A stretch of DNA of 64,000 bases from Arbacia lixula. Taxonomy: Eukaryota > Echinodermata > Echinoidea > Arbacioida > Arbaciidae. Made by a program: the position numbers and the translations under genes. This document shows positions 59,898-64,000 of the stretch, one piece after another; the first letter of the stretch is position 1; each line of letters starts with the position of its first letter. The notes under the pieces were generated by a model. That model worked only from the letters and a program-made list of their open reading frames with translations, searched no databases and had not been told where the DNA came from. The stretch lies in contig OZ022576.1 in NCBI GenBank assembly GCA_963669155.1, forward strand, positions 26,450,335 to 26,514,334, written 5' to 3'.

Positions 59898-61618
59898 TGT
59901 GAGTGAGGGAAAGGTAATGATAGAGAGAGAGAGGGGGTGGGGGAGTGAGAGGACCTGAAGGGGAAGTCTGAGGTGTCAGCTGGTAGGAGTGGCCTGTCCT
60001 CTCTTGTCTCCCAACCCCTATGATAGGCAGGGAGGGTTGACCTTGGTACTTAATAAATGTGGGCCAGGAGGGAGCGGAATTAGAATCGCACCTGCCTGTC
60101 AGCTTCCAGGAGGACATTTTGACTTTTGACTTCCACACCCCTCCGAGTCCTCTATCCTGATAGGGCAGAAGTGCGGAAGTCCCTTATTGTGAAAAGACAT
60201 ATGTTCAGGCTGTCAACGAACCTTTCTCATCGTGATATGAACTTAAAACCTTTCACTTACAGGGAATAAAAGATGTGCACAGTTTCTGTTTCAAATAAGT
60301 TTTTTTTTTCTTCAAATGTCCTCATATCCAGTATTAAATGTGACAGACAATGTTTTTTGTTAATGTTTCCTCCCGTTTACTGTAATAAACTGAACAAATT
60401 CAATATGGTGTTTAGTTCACAGCAGGCAGTGTAACTTTTACACTGTTGAATAAATATATTGAAATATGCTGGAAAAATATAGACTGTCATAGAAACAATT
60501 GTTTAGTGATGAAGATGTTAGCAATAGGAAATCCTACTAATATCTTTAATTCAATTGCAGTGTTTGCTGAGACTATCTGTAGTGTAATGGTTTGCAGTGA
60601 AATGGTGTGATGTGGATATGATGTATGCTAAAAAGGGAATGTGTTAGTCCAAATAGTAAGTGAAGGAAGCATAGGGCTAAAGTCTTATGCCAAATAGGCA
60701 GGAGCTTTTCCATATCCATGAACATTAGTTTAAGCATACATTTTCTGGTGATGGAGGATTGGAACAGGATGAACAGGGTAGCTTTAGAATCATTGATTTT
60801 GCTGTGTCACGTAGAAGTAGTTACATACATTTTGCCTACATTCTTCGTTGATGGCTTTGCTCAAGACCATTTTGTCCGTCACCCCCTGGAGTGATAGTAT
60901 TTGTATACTTTGTACCTGCAGCCGCATTGGCATGTACATTTTAGCTTCAAGGAGTGTATGCATACTTCAGTATTTCACTGTGGAGGTGTCATATAAACTG
61001 TTGTCATATTTTGCTTTATAAAACTGCTTTCATTATGTGAAGGTTAATGAATTGTGCATCAAAATTATTTTTATTTTTTTTATACTCTATTCTGAGTAAT
61101 GTATTTACCCAATGCAGTTTATTTCACCATGTCTCTTTGCACTTAACATGAAAATTAACATTTTCCCTATTTTCTCTCTCTGAATCTTTCATCCTTTTTT
61201 CTTCTTTTTCTGCTCCTCCTTCCACTCCTATATCTCCTCACTCTATCACTCCTCCTCTCTCCTCCATTATCCTTTCCTATGATCCCTCTCCTTCAACTCT
61301 TCACTCTTTTGCCTTTCCCTTTTTCACTTTTCTCTCCCCTCCCTTCTGCCTTCTTTGCCCTCCCCCTCACTTACCCCTTCCCCCTTCCCACTCTTCCACT
61401 TTCTCCTCTCTCCTCTCTCCCCTCTCCCTTCCTCTGTTCCTTCCCCTTCTCCCTCCTCCCTTCCTGCTAGCAGCCTGCCTAGGTCATACACCCCCCGCAT
61501 AGAGGATGGGTCATACCAGGGTGATGCTGGCGAGTCTCTGGCCGATGGATTCAACGATGAGATGCTGTCCTGGCTTGATGACCATGAGGGCATCCAGAAG
61601 GAAGGAACCCTAGTATGA
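9188..61618 (+). CDS. FRMD4: FRMD4-family FERM/CUPID scaffold gene, 5'-partial, multi-exon
   Basis: The span covers 12 firm coding exons: 9188-9282, 16251-16428, 19166-19245, 21410-21559, 38905-39049, 42137-42213, 49452-49590, 50732-51023, 52526-52665, 53383-53517, 54170-54316, 54847-56738, then the terminal 61471-61618. Every junction is GT-AG and the total of 3,618 nt stays in frame, giving about 1,205 residues plus stop. Residues 1-288 are a FERM domain lacking only the start of F1, 289-386 a Gln-rich linker, about 387-545 the CUPID region, and the rest a low-complexity Ser/Pro tail. Landmarks shared with remembered human FRMD4A/B include LPTYGVHYY, GIPWWLGLS, FQWRQL, RRTFG, QHQFYLDRK and ELTGxLPxEYP. 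Family members bind cytohesins and Par3 and promote Arf6 activation at epithelial junctions. The tail is longer than in human FRMD4A (about 1,040 residues in all). The first coding exon is missing and presumably lies upstream of the window. Identity is very likely; whether the gene is a single pre-duplication orthologue is inference. Confidence 0.95.
9669..9757. repeat. (CA)n microsatellite
   Basis: About 44 uninterrupted CA dinucleotides. The purity suggests it is highly polymorphic. Confidence 0.98.
9919..9938. repeat. Poly-G run of 20
   Basis: A homopolymer G tract inside AT-rich intron. Similar G or C runs occur at about 14143, 24367, 42905, 43134 and 49734. Confidence 0.9.
10405..10573 (+). 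mobile_element. LINE 3' remnant with reverse-transcriptase C-terminal signature
   Basis: One frame near 10400 reads FKSKMKTYLF followed by a stop, which is the familiar end motif (SFKSKLKTxLF) of many invertebrate Jockey/CR1-like LINE ORF2 proteins. It is followed by an untranslated stretch with ttgcggcgcagtag and gctctataaatgatt and a terminal (ATT)n run. Only the last part of the element remains. Confidence 0.55.
12247..12477. mobile_element. 231 bp foldback MITE, copy 2, TA target duplication
   Basis: Same family and length as 1809-2039. The left end is CACTACAGCTCAAAGG, the right end in reverse complement CACTCCAGCTCAAAGG, with TA on both flanks (12245-12246 and 12478-12479). The arms contain a GGGAAAGGGAAG purine block and a GCCGCAGTTTTAAACCGCGG core. 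Confidence 0.85.
15533..15665. mobile_element. 133 bp MITE with AGGGAAAGTC ends, TTAA-like flanks
   Basis: The left end is AGGGAAAGTC preceded by TTAA; the right end is GACTTTCCCT followed by TTAC. Terminal inverted repeats are short and the interior is AT-rich. The right flank departs from TTAA by one base. The neighbouring minisatellite starts immediately after it. Confidence 0.6.
15670..16201. repeat. 38 bp minisatellite, 14 tandem units
   Basis: The unit starts aaagtactgaccagtgtaca and is repeated 14 times with only scattered single changes (near 15787, 15934 and 15985). Each unit contains TACTGAC, close to the metazoan branch-site consensus, and an acatcag word. The array stops 49 bases before the acceptor of the exon at 16251. 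Confidence 0.97.
16251..16428 (+). CDS. FRMD4: FRMD4 exon, FERM F1-F2 boundary
   Basis: The acceptor tccctggcag opens the exon, whose first base completes the Thr codon. The peptide NHYNWLQLDKKVLDHDFP continues through FFRVQFFTESINQLRDS to DSVFK, matching human FRMD4A HLNWLQLDRRVLEHDFP and IELFFLNAKSCIYK. The donor is AAG|GTGAGT; phase 0 at the 3' end. Confidence 0.96.
16429..19165 (+). other. Intron
   Basis: About 2.7 kb. The only clear structure is a pyrimidine-rich CCTCTT repeat block at 17268-17608, which makes long meaningless open frames. Confidence 0.85.
17268..17608. repeat. Pyrimidine-rich (CCTCTT/CCTCCC)n tract
   Basis: Over 300 bases that are almost wholly C and T on the plus strand, built from CTTCCTC hexamer-like units. 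Open reading frames across it encode only Ser/Pro/Leu/Phe runs and are artefacts of the repeat. Confidence 0.9.
19166..19245 (+). CDS. FRMD4: FRMD4 exon, FERM F2 lobe start
   Basis: The acceptor ctgacag precedes GGT; the peptide GDIEADSETVFELGAYVLQ parallels human ELIDVDSEVVFELASYILQ. The exon ends with two bases of a Ser codon at donor ACAAG|GTGAGT. This donor lies at the edge of a 122 bp tandem duplication. Confidence 0.95.
19244..19488. repeat. 122 bp tandem duplication spanning the exon donor
   Basis: The unit at 19244-19365 begins aggtgagtcaagtgatttga and is repeated at 19366-19488 with about 90 percent identity, including the T-run and the tataccac word near its end. The second unit carries an intact decoy donor aggtgagt at 19366-19373. 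Confidence 0.93.
19246..21409 (+). other. Intron
   Basis: About 2.2 kb. After the 122 bp duplication there is a weaker direct repeat around 19544 and 19672 (actctgattggaaaNtct) and a 365 bp TTAA-flanked element at 20630-20994. The acceptor is ctttgtgcag. Confidence 0.85.
20630..20994. mobile_element. 365 bp TTAA-flanked MITE
   Basis: Ends are AGATAGGGTGTCCC and, reverse-complemented, AGACAGGGGGTCCC, each next to TTAA (20626-20629 and 20995-20998). The interior has no long inverted repeat and no coding sequence. Confidence 0.75.
21410..21559 (+). CDS. FRMD4: FRMD4 exon, FERM F2 lobe
   Basis: The first base completes Ser; the peptide runs DQRAHRVLKKLPVLPHF and HPSLAYCEERILFYYKRL to GQCIV, matching human LKKLPALPTQALKEHPSLAYCEDRV. 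The donor is CTG|GTAAGT with two bases of a Cys codon left over. Confidence 0.96.
21604..21763. mobile_element. 160 bp palindromic MITE with GGGCCC ends
   Basis: The left end GGGCCCTGTTGCATAAAACT is mirrored by the right end, reverse complement GGGCCCCCGTTGCATAAAAC. Internal words such as ttaccattgatg and caatggtaac are also inverted. No clear target duplication. A related, diverged element lies at 62356-62472. Confidence 0.75.
22561..23110. repeat. Homopyrimidine tract with a 15 bp sub-repeat
   Basis: About 550 bases nearly all C/T: (CT)n at 22656-22700, CTTTCTCCCT units near 22720, and about seven copies of a 15 bp tccctctctctcccc unit from about 22958 to 23062. Long open frames on both strands are repeat artefacts (Ser/Leu/Pro on one strand, Arg/Glu on the other). 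Confidence 0.93.
23494..23671. mobile_element. 178 bp TA-flanked MITE, CAGTGAAACCTG family, copy 1
   Basis: Ends CAGTGAAACCTGTCTATAG and, reverse-complemented, CAGTCAAACCTGTCTTAG, with TA on both sides. The interior is made of repeated cctgtctatagtggcc-like words. A second copy in the opposite orientation lies at 52991-53158. Confidence 0.85.
24625..24715. repeat. Short tandem repeat, ttccagggct units
   Basis: Four units of roughly 20-30 bases, each starting ttccagggctNctttttc or similar. Confidence 0.75.
24772..24905. repeat. Dispersed-repeat-like segment with G runs
   Basis: The phrase caggcgcgtacgcaggattt followed by several long G runs and A runs recalls a repeat signature common in invertebrate genomes. 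I cannot assign a family. It sits directly before the large palindrome. Confidence 0.35.
24973..25549. repeat. About 577 bp foldback palindrome
   Basis: Two arms of about 280 bp meet near 25240 around tatgccacagcagctgccata. Matches include ggccgccttactagtcggca, ctcccgtagttacgg, gtgttgccc and gtacaatttgatat on the left, each found in reverse complement on the right (for example tgccgactagtaaggcggcc and atatcaaattgtac). The arms differ by small indels. It could extrude a cruciform; it is probably a foldback or MITE insertion. Confidence 0.9.
25591..25767. repeat. Inverted repeat whose arms both read KFEKNMDKFLVRA
   Basis: Arms of about 48 bp at 25591-25640 and 25721-25767 surround an 80 bp spacer. 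Each arm, read inward on its own strand, has a frame with KFEKNMDKFLVRA or nearly so. The peptide resembles the start of some transposon-derived proteins, but too little remains to classify it. Confidence 0.7.
25912..26075. repeat. CpG-rich palindrome flanked by a perfect 27 bp direct repeat
   Basis: Inverted arms of about 40 bp (25946-25984 and 26000-26039, core agccgttcccgcc and cgtatggtttttggcacgc) are bracketed by identical 27 bp direct repeats at 25912-25938 and 26049-26075 that include cgggcgcgcgcgcatgg. The block is far more CpG-rich than surrounding intron. Confidence 0.88.
27597..28254. repeat. Homopurine-rich GA/GACA tract
   Basis: (GA)n, then (GACA)n at about 27640-27730, (GA)n again to about 27830, irregular purine-rich sequence, and a final (GA)n at 28194-28252. 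On the minus strand it generates Ser/Leu-rich open frames that are not genes. Confidence 0.92.
32236..32600. mobile_element. 365 bp TTAA-flanked foldback element
   Basis: Two arms of about 165 bp are near-perfect inverted copies, beginning AGGGCATATACTGTACTGGG, with TTAA on both sides (32232-32235 and 32601-32604). The centre lies around 32415 between caaatcctgaaat and attttgaggatttg. Non-coding. Confidence 0.88.
35315..36391. mobile_element. 1,077 bp TA-flanked non-autonomous DNA transposon
   Basis: The left end GGGCCATTCTCATT is matched by AATGAGAATGGCCC at the right, each next to TA. Sub-terminal words cgcgaagt and gattttt recur inverted at both ends, and a second gattttttgcaatgaga copy near 35475 suggests nested or duplicated termini. 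The interior has one 106-codon frame (35505-35825) with no recognisable transposase motif. Confidence 0.8.
36467..36775. mobile_element. 309 bp TTAA-flanked MITE
   Basis: Ends AGTTGACCCGTCCC and, reverse-complemented, AGGTAGCCCGTCCC, flanked by TTAA (36463-36466 and 36776-36779). Interior non-coding. It begins 75 bases after the 1,077 bp element. Confidence 0.72.
38306..38945. repeat. Three-unit duplication of intron 3' end plus exon start
   Basis: Two landmarks recur in order three times: ctctctgtaaa (38306, 38511, 38774 regions) and ttggNcctgt..acatgcNcctgg or its variant (38421, 38722, 38893 regions). The third instance is the true intron end and exon start at 38905. The first copy keeps an intact decoy acceptor ctgtag|ttacatgcagctgg; the second has lost the AG. 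Confidence 0.9.
38905..39049 (+). CDS. FRMD4: FRMD4 exon, FERM F2-F3 boundary
   Basis: The first base completes Cys; the peptide YMQLVEGLPTYGVHYYEVKD through GIPWWLGLSFKGV to DKVTPRK is the best-conserved part of FRMD4 (human YMSIVESLPTYGVHYYAVKDK, GIPWWLGLSYKG). The donor is AAG|GTACGT, phase 0. Confidence 0.97.
39050..42136 (+). other. Intron
   Basis: About 3.1 kb. Contains a 231 bp direct duplication at 40610-41085. Nothing else is recognised. The acceptor is ttgacag. Confidence 0.85.
40610..41085. repeat. 231 bp tandem duplication, diverged
   Basis: Two head-to-tail units start tgctcaatttgaaagtgaNa at 40610 and 40841 and share cttcagtaatcttgacaggg-like, ttccatctgc and ggtagttNcaagtaa words at about 75-80 percent. 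A 169-codon minus-strand frame (40686-41195) crosses both units but has no family signature. Confidence 0.88.
42137..42213 (+). CDS. FRMD4: FRMD4 exon, FERM F3 lobe
   Basis: Peptide VFQWRQLQNIYYRDRKFSI to DPR corresponds to human IFQWRQLENLYFREKKFSV to DPR. It ends in two bases (AG) at donor AAG|GTAATT. Joined directly to 49452 it gives DPRR-VSVSRRTFG, as in vertebrates. Confidence 0.96.
42214..49451 (+). other. Intron, with a candidate cassette exon
   Basis: About 7.2 kb. Contains the candidate exon 48132-48215 and a 66 bp duplication over the next acceptor. The rest (42214-48130) is ordinary AT-rich intron with C/G homopolymers at 42905 and 43134 and no gene-like frame. Confidence 0.85.
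48132..48215 (+). CDS. Candidate FRMD4 cassette exon, 28 codons, acidic
   Basis: An 84-base segment between actaagcag and CA|GTAAGT stays open in the phase required by both neighbours. Included, it inserts a peptide containing LYRDALEEPEECFDDLSD inside the F3 lobe between DPR and VSVSRRTFG. The donor matches consensus well; the acceptor has a weak pyrimidine tract. I recall no equivalent insertion in human FRMD4A/B. Without transcript data it could be a chance open segment. Confidence 0.5.
49339..49470. repeat. 66 bp tandem duplication over the exon acceptor
   Basis: The sequence tttgcagNgtttctgtgaNca occurs at about 49380 and 49446, and upstream words (tcatgttNttNgta, aattNattat) also repeat. 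The first copy is a decoy acceptor followed within seven codons by an in-frame stop; the second is the true exon start at 49452. Confidence 0.85.
49452..49590 (+). CDS. FRMD4: FRMD4 exon, end of FERM F3
   Basis: One base completes the split codon; then VSVSRRTFGVSNATVHAWYG and MAVNQHQFYLDRKHNK, matching human SVTRRTFGHSGIAVHTWYA and MAISQHQFYLDRKQSK. This is the C-terminal helix of the F3 lobe. The donor AAG|GTGGAC is weak. Confidence 0.96.
49591..50731 (+). other. Intron with acceptor-derived tandem array
   Basis: About 1.1 kb. The 3' half is a degenerate array leading up to the acceptor at 50732 (see the repeat at 50205-50750). The 5' half has a C run near 49734 and nothing else recognised. 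Confidence 0.85.
50205..50750. repeat. Degenerate about 66 bp tandem array running into an exon
   Basis: Roughly eight copies of atttgctNgtgatNttgcaggac...gtcaaatgataag occur near 50210, 50290, 50378, 50453, 50520, 50579, 50647 and 50712. The last is the true acceptor and exon start (gtgatactgcag|gaccgg). The copy at 50579 keeps a complete decoy acceptor gatgttgcag|gacag. Confidence 0.8.
50732..51023 (+). CDS. FRMD4: FRMD4 exon, Gln-rich linker
   Basis: The peptide starts DRYASMQRSFTQIAHDLT, matching the human position of SLSEIAIDLTETGT just after FERM. It then becomes low complexity: alternating QP/QS/QG, an eight-Gln run, and a charged KDKEKDKEKEN end. The DNA shows (CAG)n and ccagggccaa repeats, so the linker has probably grown by repeat expansion. 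The donor is ACT|GTGAGT, with one base over. Confidence 0.92.
51024..52525 (+). other. Intron
   Basis: About 1.5 kb. An (ATTC)n array starts 84 bases after the donor and spans about 550 bases. The rest is AT-rich with no recognised feature. The acceptor is ctcccacccag. Confidence 0.88.
51108..51664. repeat. (CATT)n tetranucleotide array
   Basis: More than 130 tetranucleotide units, mostly CATT with CAGT, CATG and CAAT variants. Because 4 is not a multiple of 3 but the unit rarely forms a stop, three plus-strand frames stay open over 150-206 codons as His/Ser/Ile/Phe repeats; these are not genes. Confidence 0.97.
52526..52665 (+). CDS. FRMD4: FRMD4 exon, start of CUPID domain
   Basis: Two bases complete Ser; the peptide SRELLAMEGETAKKDMVVAL and KAVLEDRLREKLKEL to CVNEA matches human SAKKDMLAALKSRQEALEETL and LRQRLEELKKLCLREA. 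This helical segment is the beginning of the cytohesin-binding CUPID (ex-DUF3338) region. The donor is GCA|GTGAGT, phase 0. Confidence 0.96.
52656..52875. repeat. 111 bp tandem duplication spanning the exon donor
   Basis: The first unit contains the true donor at 52666; the second repeats aagcagtgagtaNacNtcct at about 52772. Later words (atttttNgcagcaccat, near 52743 and 52855) recur at the same 111-base offset. The second unit therefore holds an intact decoy donor gca|gtgagt at 52777. Confidence 0.88.
52666..53382 (+). other. Intron
   Basis: 717 bases holding the 111 bp duplication and one TA-flanked MITE. The acceptor is ccttctaccag. Confidence 0.9.
52991..53158. mobile_element. 168 bp TA-flanked MITE, CAGTGAAACCTG family, copy 2
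   Basis: Opposite orientation to 23494-23671. Ends CAGTCAAACCTGTCTTAGTG and, reverse-complemented, CTGTGAAACCTGTC, with TA on both flanks. Interior again built of cctgtctata and gtggccac words. Confidence 0.85.
53383..53517 (+). CDS. FRMD4: FRMD4 exon, CUPID domain
   Basis: 45 codons, phase 0 at both ends. The peptide ELTGELPLEYPRKPGEQVPK and RVATAFTLSAKVV matches human ELTGKLPVEYPLDPGEEPP and RRIGTAFKL. The donor is CAG|GTAAAA. Confidence 0.97.
53518..54169 (+). other. Intron
   Basis: 652 bases. Weak internal repeats around gacatggtggtc (53557 and 53725) and NccaatgccaNacaggca; no other feature. Confidence 0.85.
54170..54316 (+). CDS. FRMD4: FRMD4 exon, CUPID coiled coil
   Basis: 49 codons, phase 0. 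The peptide ETQNLNQLESELEIQSKITV and AARKLADDPTISKKVRK to SYKRSAQR matches human AELERLEREFAIQSQITEAA and RRLASDPNVSKKLKKQRKTSY. Predicted helical with Leu heptads. The donor is AGG|GTGAGC. Confidence 0.97.
54317..54846 (+). other. Intron
   Basis: 530 bases, AT-rich, no recognised feature. The acceptor is tttctatag. Confidence 0.88.
54847..56738 (+). CDS. FRMD4: FRMD4 large tail exon, Ser/Pro/His-rich
   Basis: 1,892 bases. The first codons (LDKIEKKLLDMKHNLG) finish the CUPID helix (human LQEIENAINENRIKSGKK). What follows is intrinsically disordered: a basic stretch with two Arg-x-x-Ser-x-Pro sites (RKRSVP, RSKSVP), a Gln-rich patch, repeated FASLDR / YYSLDR / YASLER motifs, a His-rich run (HHQHHHH) and Ser-rich segments. 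The exon ends AACAG|GTAAGC. If the intron is retained, the frame meets TAA at 56740-56742, two codons on. Codon use is GC-richer than flanking introns, as expected of real coding sequence. Confidence 0.95.
58738..58854 (+). CDS. Candidate FRMD4 cassette exon, 39 codons, acidic
   Basis: 117 bases between a pyrimidine-rich acceptor (ctccctgtgggtgtcag) and the donor ACAGA|GTAAGA. It fits the incoming and outgoing phase, so inclusion or skipping keeps frame. The peptide includes LSEDTDSSLHSSITTLEGSP and a five-Asp run. Codon-level composition and strong splice sites favour a real exon; human FRMD4A has a loosely similar acidic Ser stretch (SEDSSLSDALVLEDED), though in a different place. Confidence 0.7.
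59553..59955. repeat. GA-rich homopurine tract
   Basis: (GA)n with interruptions and a pure run of about 80 bases at 59810-59892. Minus-strand open frame across it is an artefact. Confidence 0.93.
61150..61470. repeat. Long pyrimidine-rich tract ending at the last acceptor
   Basis: About 320 bases of irregular C/T-rich sequence running straight into the splice site cttcctgctag. It is an unusually long polypyrimidine tract and also makes spurious open frames. Confidence 0.88.
61466..61473 (+). promoter_or_regulatory. NAGNAG tandem splice acceptor
   Basis: The acceptor reads gctagcag. Both TAG and CAG are usable, giving protein isoforms that differ by a single Ser (SSLPR versus SLPR). Confidence 0.7.
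61471..61618 (+). CDS. FRMD4: FRMD4 terminal coding exon
   Basis: The frame from the preceding exon gives SSLPRSYTPRIEDGSYQGD through ADGFNDEMLSWLDDHEGIQ to KEGTLV and a TGA at 61616-61618. The acceptor is a tandem ctagcag, so use of the second AG (exon from 61474) would drop one Ser. The C-terminal G-T-L-V fits a class I PDZ ligand (S/T-x-hydrophobic). The same frame is kept whether or not the 58738-58854 exon is included. Confidence 0.93.
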
Positions 61619-62355
61619 TGGCAGATGCTGCTTGGCTGTAGGATCACTGCCATCTAGCTAGGTGAGCTCTTCTCTTTTAAGAACACTTTTATAAGAACTT
61701 TTTAAGAACACAGTTTATTGAGCATTTATTACCACATTTCATAAAATGACAACATAGCAGATGCAGATGTTTACAAAATGTAAAAGATTTGATTCAAACA
61801 ATAACATTGAAAGACATACAACATAAGGAAAATACTATCATATTACCAAGCAGAACATAAAGCAGAATATAGTACATTTAAAGAATCGTTGGGCAAAGCC
61901 TTATCAAAAGCCCATCTCCTTCAAGAGGTAATAATGGGTAGTGAGAACTAGAGAACTTCTAATCTACTCACACATGCATAATTGTACCTGCATGCAATCC
62001 CTATTATTTGATGAACAGCATCATTGCATGATGATAAAAAACTATATGAAATTGGGGTGCTGTTAAGAATAGTCTTGAAATATATGACAGTTGGAAGTAT
62101 GTGGTTATAAGTGCATTGTATTTTATTGTTTTGTGTAATTGCAGGTAAAGACTGCTGTATGCTCTGCAGGGATCCTGCATGGACATCAAGTCAGGCCACC
62201 ATCTTGTCCTCTCACATTCCATCATCTGTAAACTTCTGTGCTGCAAACTTCAGTCAGCTGTTCCATGAAGATGTTTGATGAATGCCACACCACTCATCAC
62301 TATGTTTTTCTACCATGTTCCCCTCTTCCTTGTGTTTCCTTCTTGCTGCACAATT

Positions 62356-62472
62356 GGGCCCCGTCTTATAGAGAGTTGCAATTGATCTGAGTCAATCGCA
62401 AGTTCAATCCCCTATCTCTAATATACAGAGTTACCATTTATATAAATCCAAATTCTTTATACAACAGGGCCC
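62356..62472. mobile_element. 117 bp MITE-like inverted repeat with GGGCCC ends
   Basis: Left end GGGCCCCGTCTTATAGAG, right end in reverse complement GGGCCCTGTTGTATAAAG. Similar termini to 21604-21763 but a different interior. No clear target duplication. Confidence 0.6.
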
Positions 62473-63296
62473 TGGTAAAAAATTCTCCTGTAGCGACCTG
62501 GGTGCTATGTTTGTTAAAAGTGAATCCCCCCCCCCCTGCTCCTCCTTACACACATTATAGGATCTTCAAGCCTTTTTAAAACTGTCAAAAATACCCCCTG
62601 CCTTCTGTATCTGAATGAACAAGAATGCTGATCAAATCATGAAGAAGAAATAAGTACTATACATGTAGTTGGACAAATATGTAAGATGAAAAGATAAAAA
62701 CTAGGATCTTCAGTCACATTCTATAAAAGTTATGAATGTTTATCATGAATATTCATTATATTGTATTTGGACAGGGCTCAAGACATACTCATCAGCAAAC
62801 TCTGTCAGTGTCATTGTGTGAAATGTGTCTAGCCCTCTCCAATGCAAGTCTTTAGATATTCATTTAACATGAATTTCACATAGTTGTCGCCTCAAGCTAT
62901 ATTGTAAACATAGTTGACAGTTGTGATGTATCGTATGCAGAAACTACTCACATCAGCCTAATGGGTATTTGATTTTCGATGACCTTCCCTTTTTTTATGT
63001 CATTTGTGATTTTGTAGAAGTACCTACAGGTAGTTACAAAAGAGAACCTTTATGAGGTAAAGCAAAACATACATAAAATCATTGGGATCATAGTTACAAT
63101 CAAATAACTCACAGGTTCAGAATTTCATTTCTATTACTAAAATGTATATTTTTGTCAGATTTGTTTTCTACAAGAATTGAGCCAAGGAGATGCTTTTGTT
63201 GATGTAAACTACGCATTACAAGCATCGAAAAGAATTTTAGATTTTGATAGTTTTATCTCAATTTCCTCATCAATCTTTGGTGGCATCACTTTGTTA

Positions 63297-63302
63297 AATA
63301 AA
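63297..63302 (+). terminator. Possible polyadenylation signal AATAAA
   Basis: The canonical hexamer in gttaaataaatgc. Several AT-rich alternatives exist; assignment to FRMD4 is only positional. Confidence 0.25.
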
Positions 63303-64000
63303 TGCATAGCACAGATTAAAAACTCACTAATGCATATTATGATGTTAGCTGAAATAACACAATTCTTCCTTTCTCGCTTTGTGATGTATTCAGGCATCAT
63401 TCATATAAAAAAAGAACCCAGTAAAAGACGACTATTTCAATGTAAACCAGCAGCCAGTGAATGTTACATTTTGTCCCTGGATAGGCAGATATCTTATTGA
63501 ATACTGGTACATGCAAAAAGTCCCTGCACAATGTCCCATCATCTTAAAAATAACATTTTAATTTAGCTGTTTGTCTCATTAATCACTGCAAAAGTAACAA
63601 GGAATCTGTGAAGAGCATTTTGCTCTGTAGAAAGTTTTCCCCGTTCTATCTGTCATTTCATGTTGATACTAAAAGAAGTTTTTTACTTGTAAATGTCATG
63701 CAATTGTACAGTGTTTTGAGAAAGTTATATTTATATGTGTGTATAGAAAATATAGAAAGACTTATTTCGTTGTGAAGTTTAAACAGAACTACCTGTATTA
63801 TAGCAGAAATAAGATATCTGAAGTGTCAGTGTTTTAAAGACAAAGTTACAACAGTGTTGAAGAACATATAATTCTTTCACAATAATTCATTTTGTAATGT
63901 TTACAATAATGGCTGTAGTATAACTTTGATAATGTAGAGCATCATGCGACAGGAATATCCTTTTCAAAAAATTAGTGCATTCTTACCCCATCTTATATTC

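Larger units (their letters stand above)
56739..61470 (+). other. Intron before last exon, with a candidate cassette exon
   Basis: About 4.7 kb. Contains the candidate exon 58738-58854, a GA tract at 59553-59955 and a long pyrimidine tract leading to the last acceptor. The stretches 56743-58640 and 59960-61140 show nothing recognisable. Confidence 0.82.
61619..64000 (+). other. Probable FRMD4 3' untranslated region and downstream sequence
   Basis: From the stop codon to the window end I find no further gene. A consensus donor TAG|GTGAGC at 61662 and an acceptor attgcag ending at 62144 could form a 3'UTR intron 43 bases after the stop. One MITE-like inverted repeat (62356-62472) and an AATAAA at 63297-63302 lie further down. 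The true 3' end is unknown and may be beyond 64000. Confidence 0.5.

Noticed and set aside
59464-60138. 224-codon minus-strand frame
   Set aside because: Most of it is (GA)n repeat; the ends show no recognised family.

Overview
The window looks like metazoan nuclear DNA from an invertebrate deuterostome, most likely an echinoderm (sea-urchin-like). Reasons: an AT-rich, intron-rich gene with GT-AG introns, frequent acatgtacatgt-type words, long GA/CT and tetranucleotide microsatellites, and many short foldback elements. The organism call is an inference from texture; no search was run.

One host gene fills the window: a plus-strand orthologue of FRMD4 (the FRMD4A/FRMD4B family; FERM domain plus CUPID, formerly DUF3338). 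I find 12 well-supported coding exons between 9188 and 61618, all joining in frame, plus two in-frame candidate cassette exons (48132-48215, 58738-58854). The part present encodes about 1,205 residues without the cassettes. The start codon and roughly the first 37 residues expected from human FRMD4A are not in the window and should lie upstream of base 1. Order of parts: FERM (exons 9188-49590), Gln-rich linker (50732-51023), CUPID coiled-coil segment (52526-54316 and the start of 54847), a very large Ser/Pro/His-rich tail exon (54847-56738), and a last exon (61471-61618) ending in a class I PDZ-ligand-like TLV. From family knowledge, FRMD4 proteins scaffold cytohesin Arf-GEFs and Par3 at epithelial junctions.

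All other sequence is intron or 3' untranslated. It holds a 3 kb LTR-type element with near-identical ends (4812-7783), two copies of a 231 bp TA-flanked foldback element, two copies of a second TA-flanked element, four short elements flanked by TTAA or a near-TTAA, a 1.08 kb TA-flanked element, LINE tails, a cluster of three palindromes in CpG-rich DNA (24973-26075), and long homopurine/homopyrimidine tracts.

The most unusual signal is a recurring architecture: at five exons (starting or ending near 19245, 38905, 49452, 50732 and 52665) the splice junction itself lies inside a local tandem duplication, leaving decoy donors or acceptors 66-480 bases away in the intron. A sixth exon (16251) is preceded by fourteen 38 bp repeats, each with a branch-site-like TACTGAC. 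I see no second protein-coding gene, no tRNA/rRNA and no CRISPR array.
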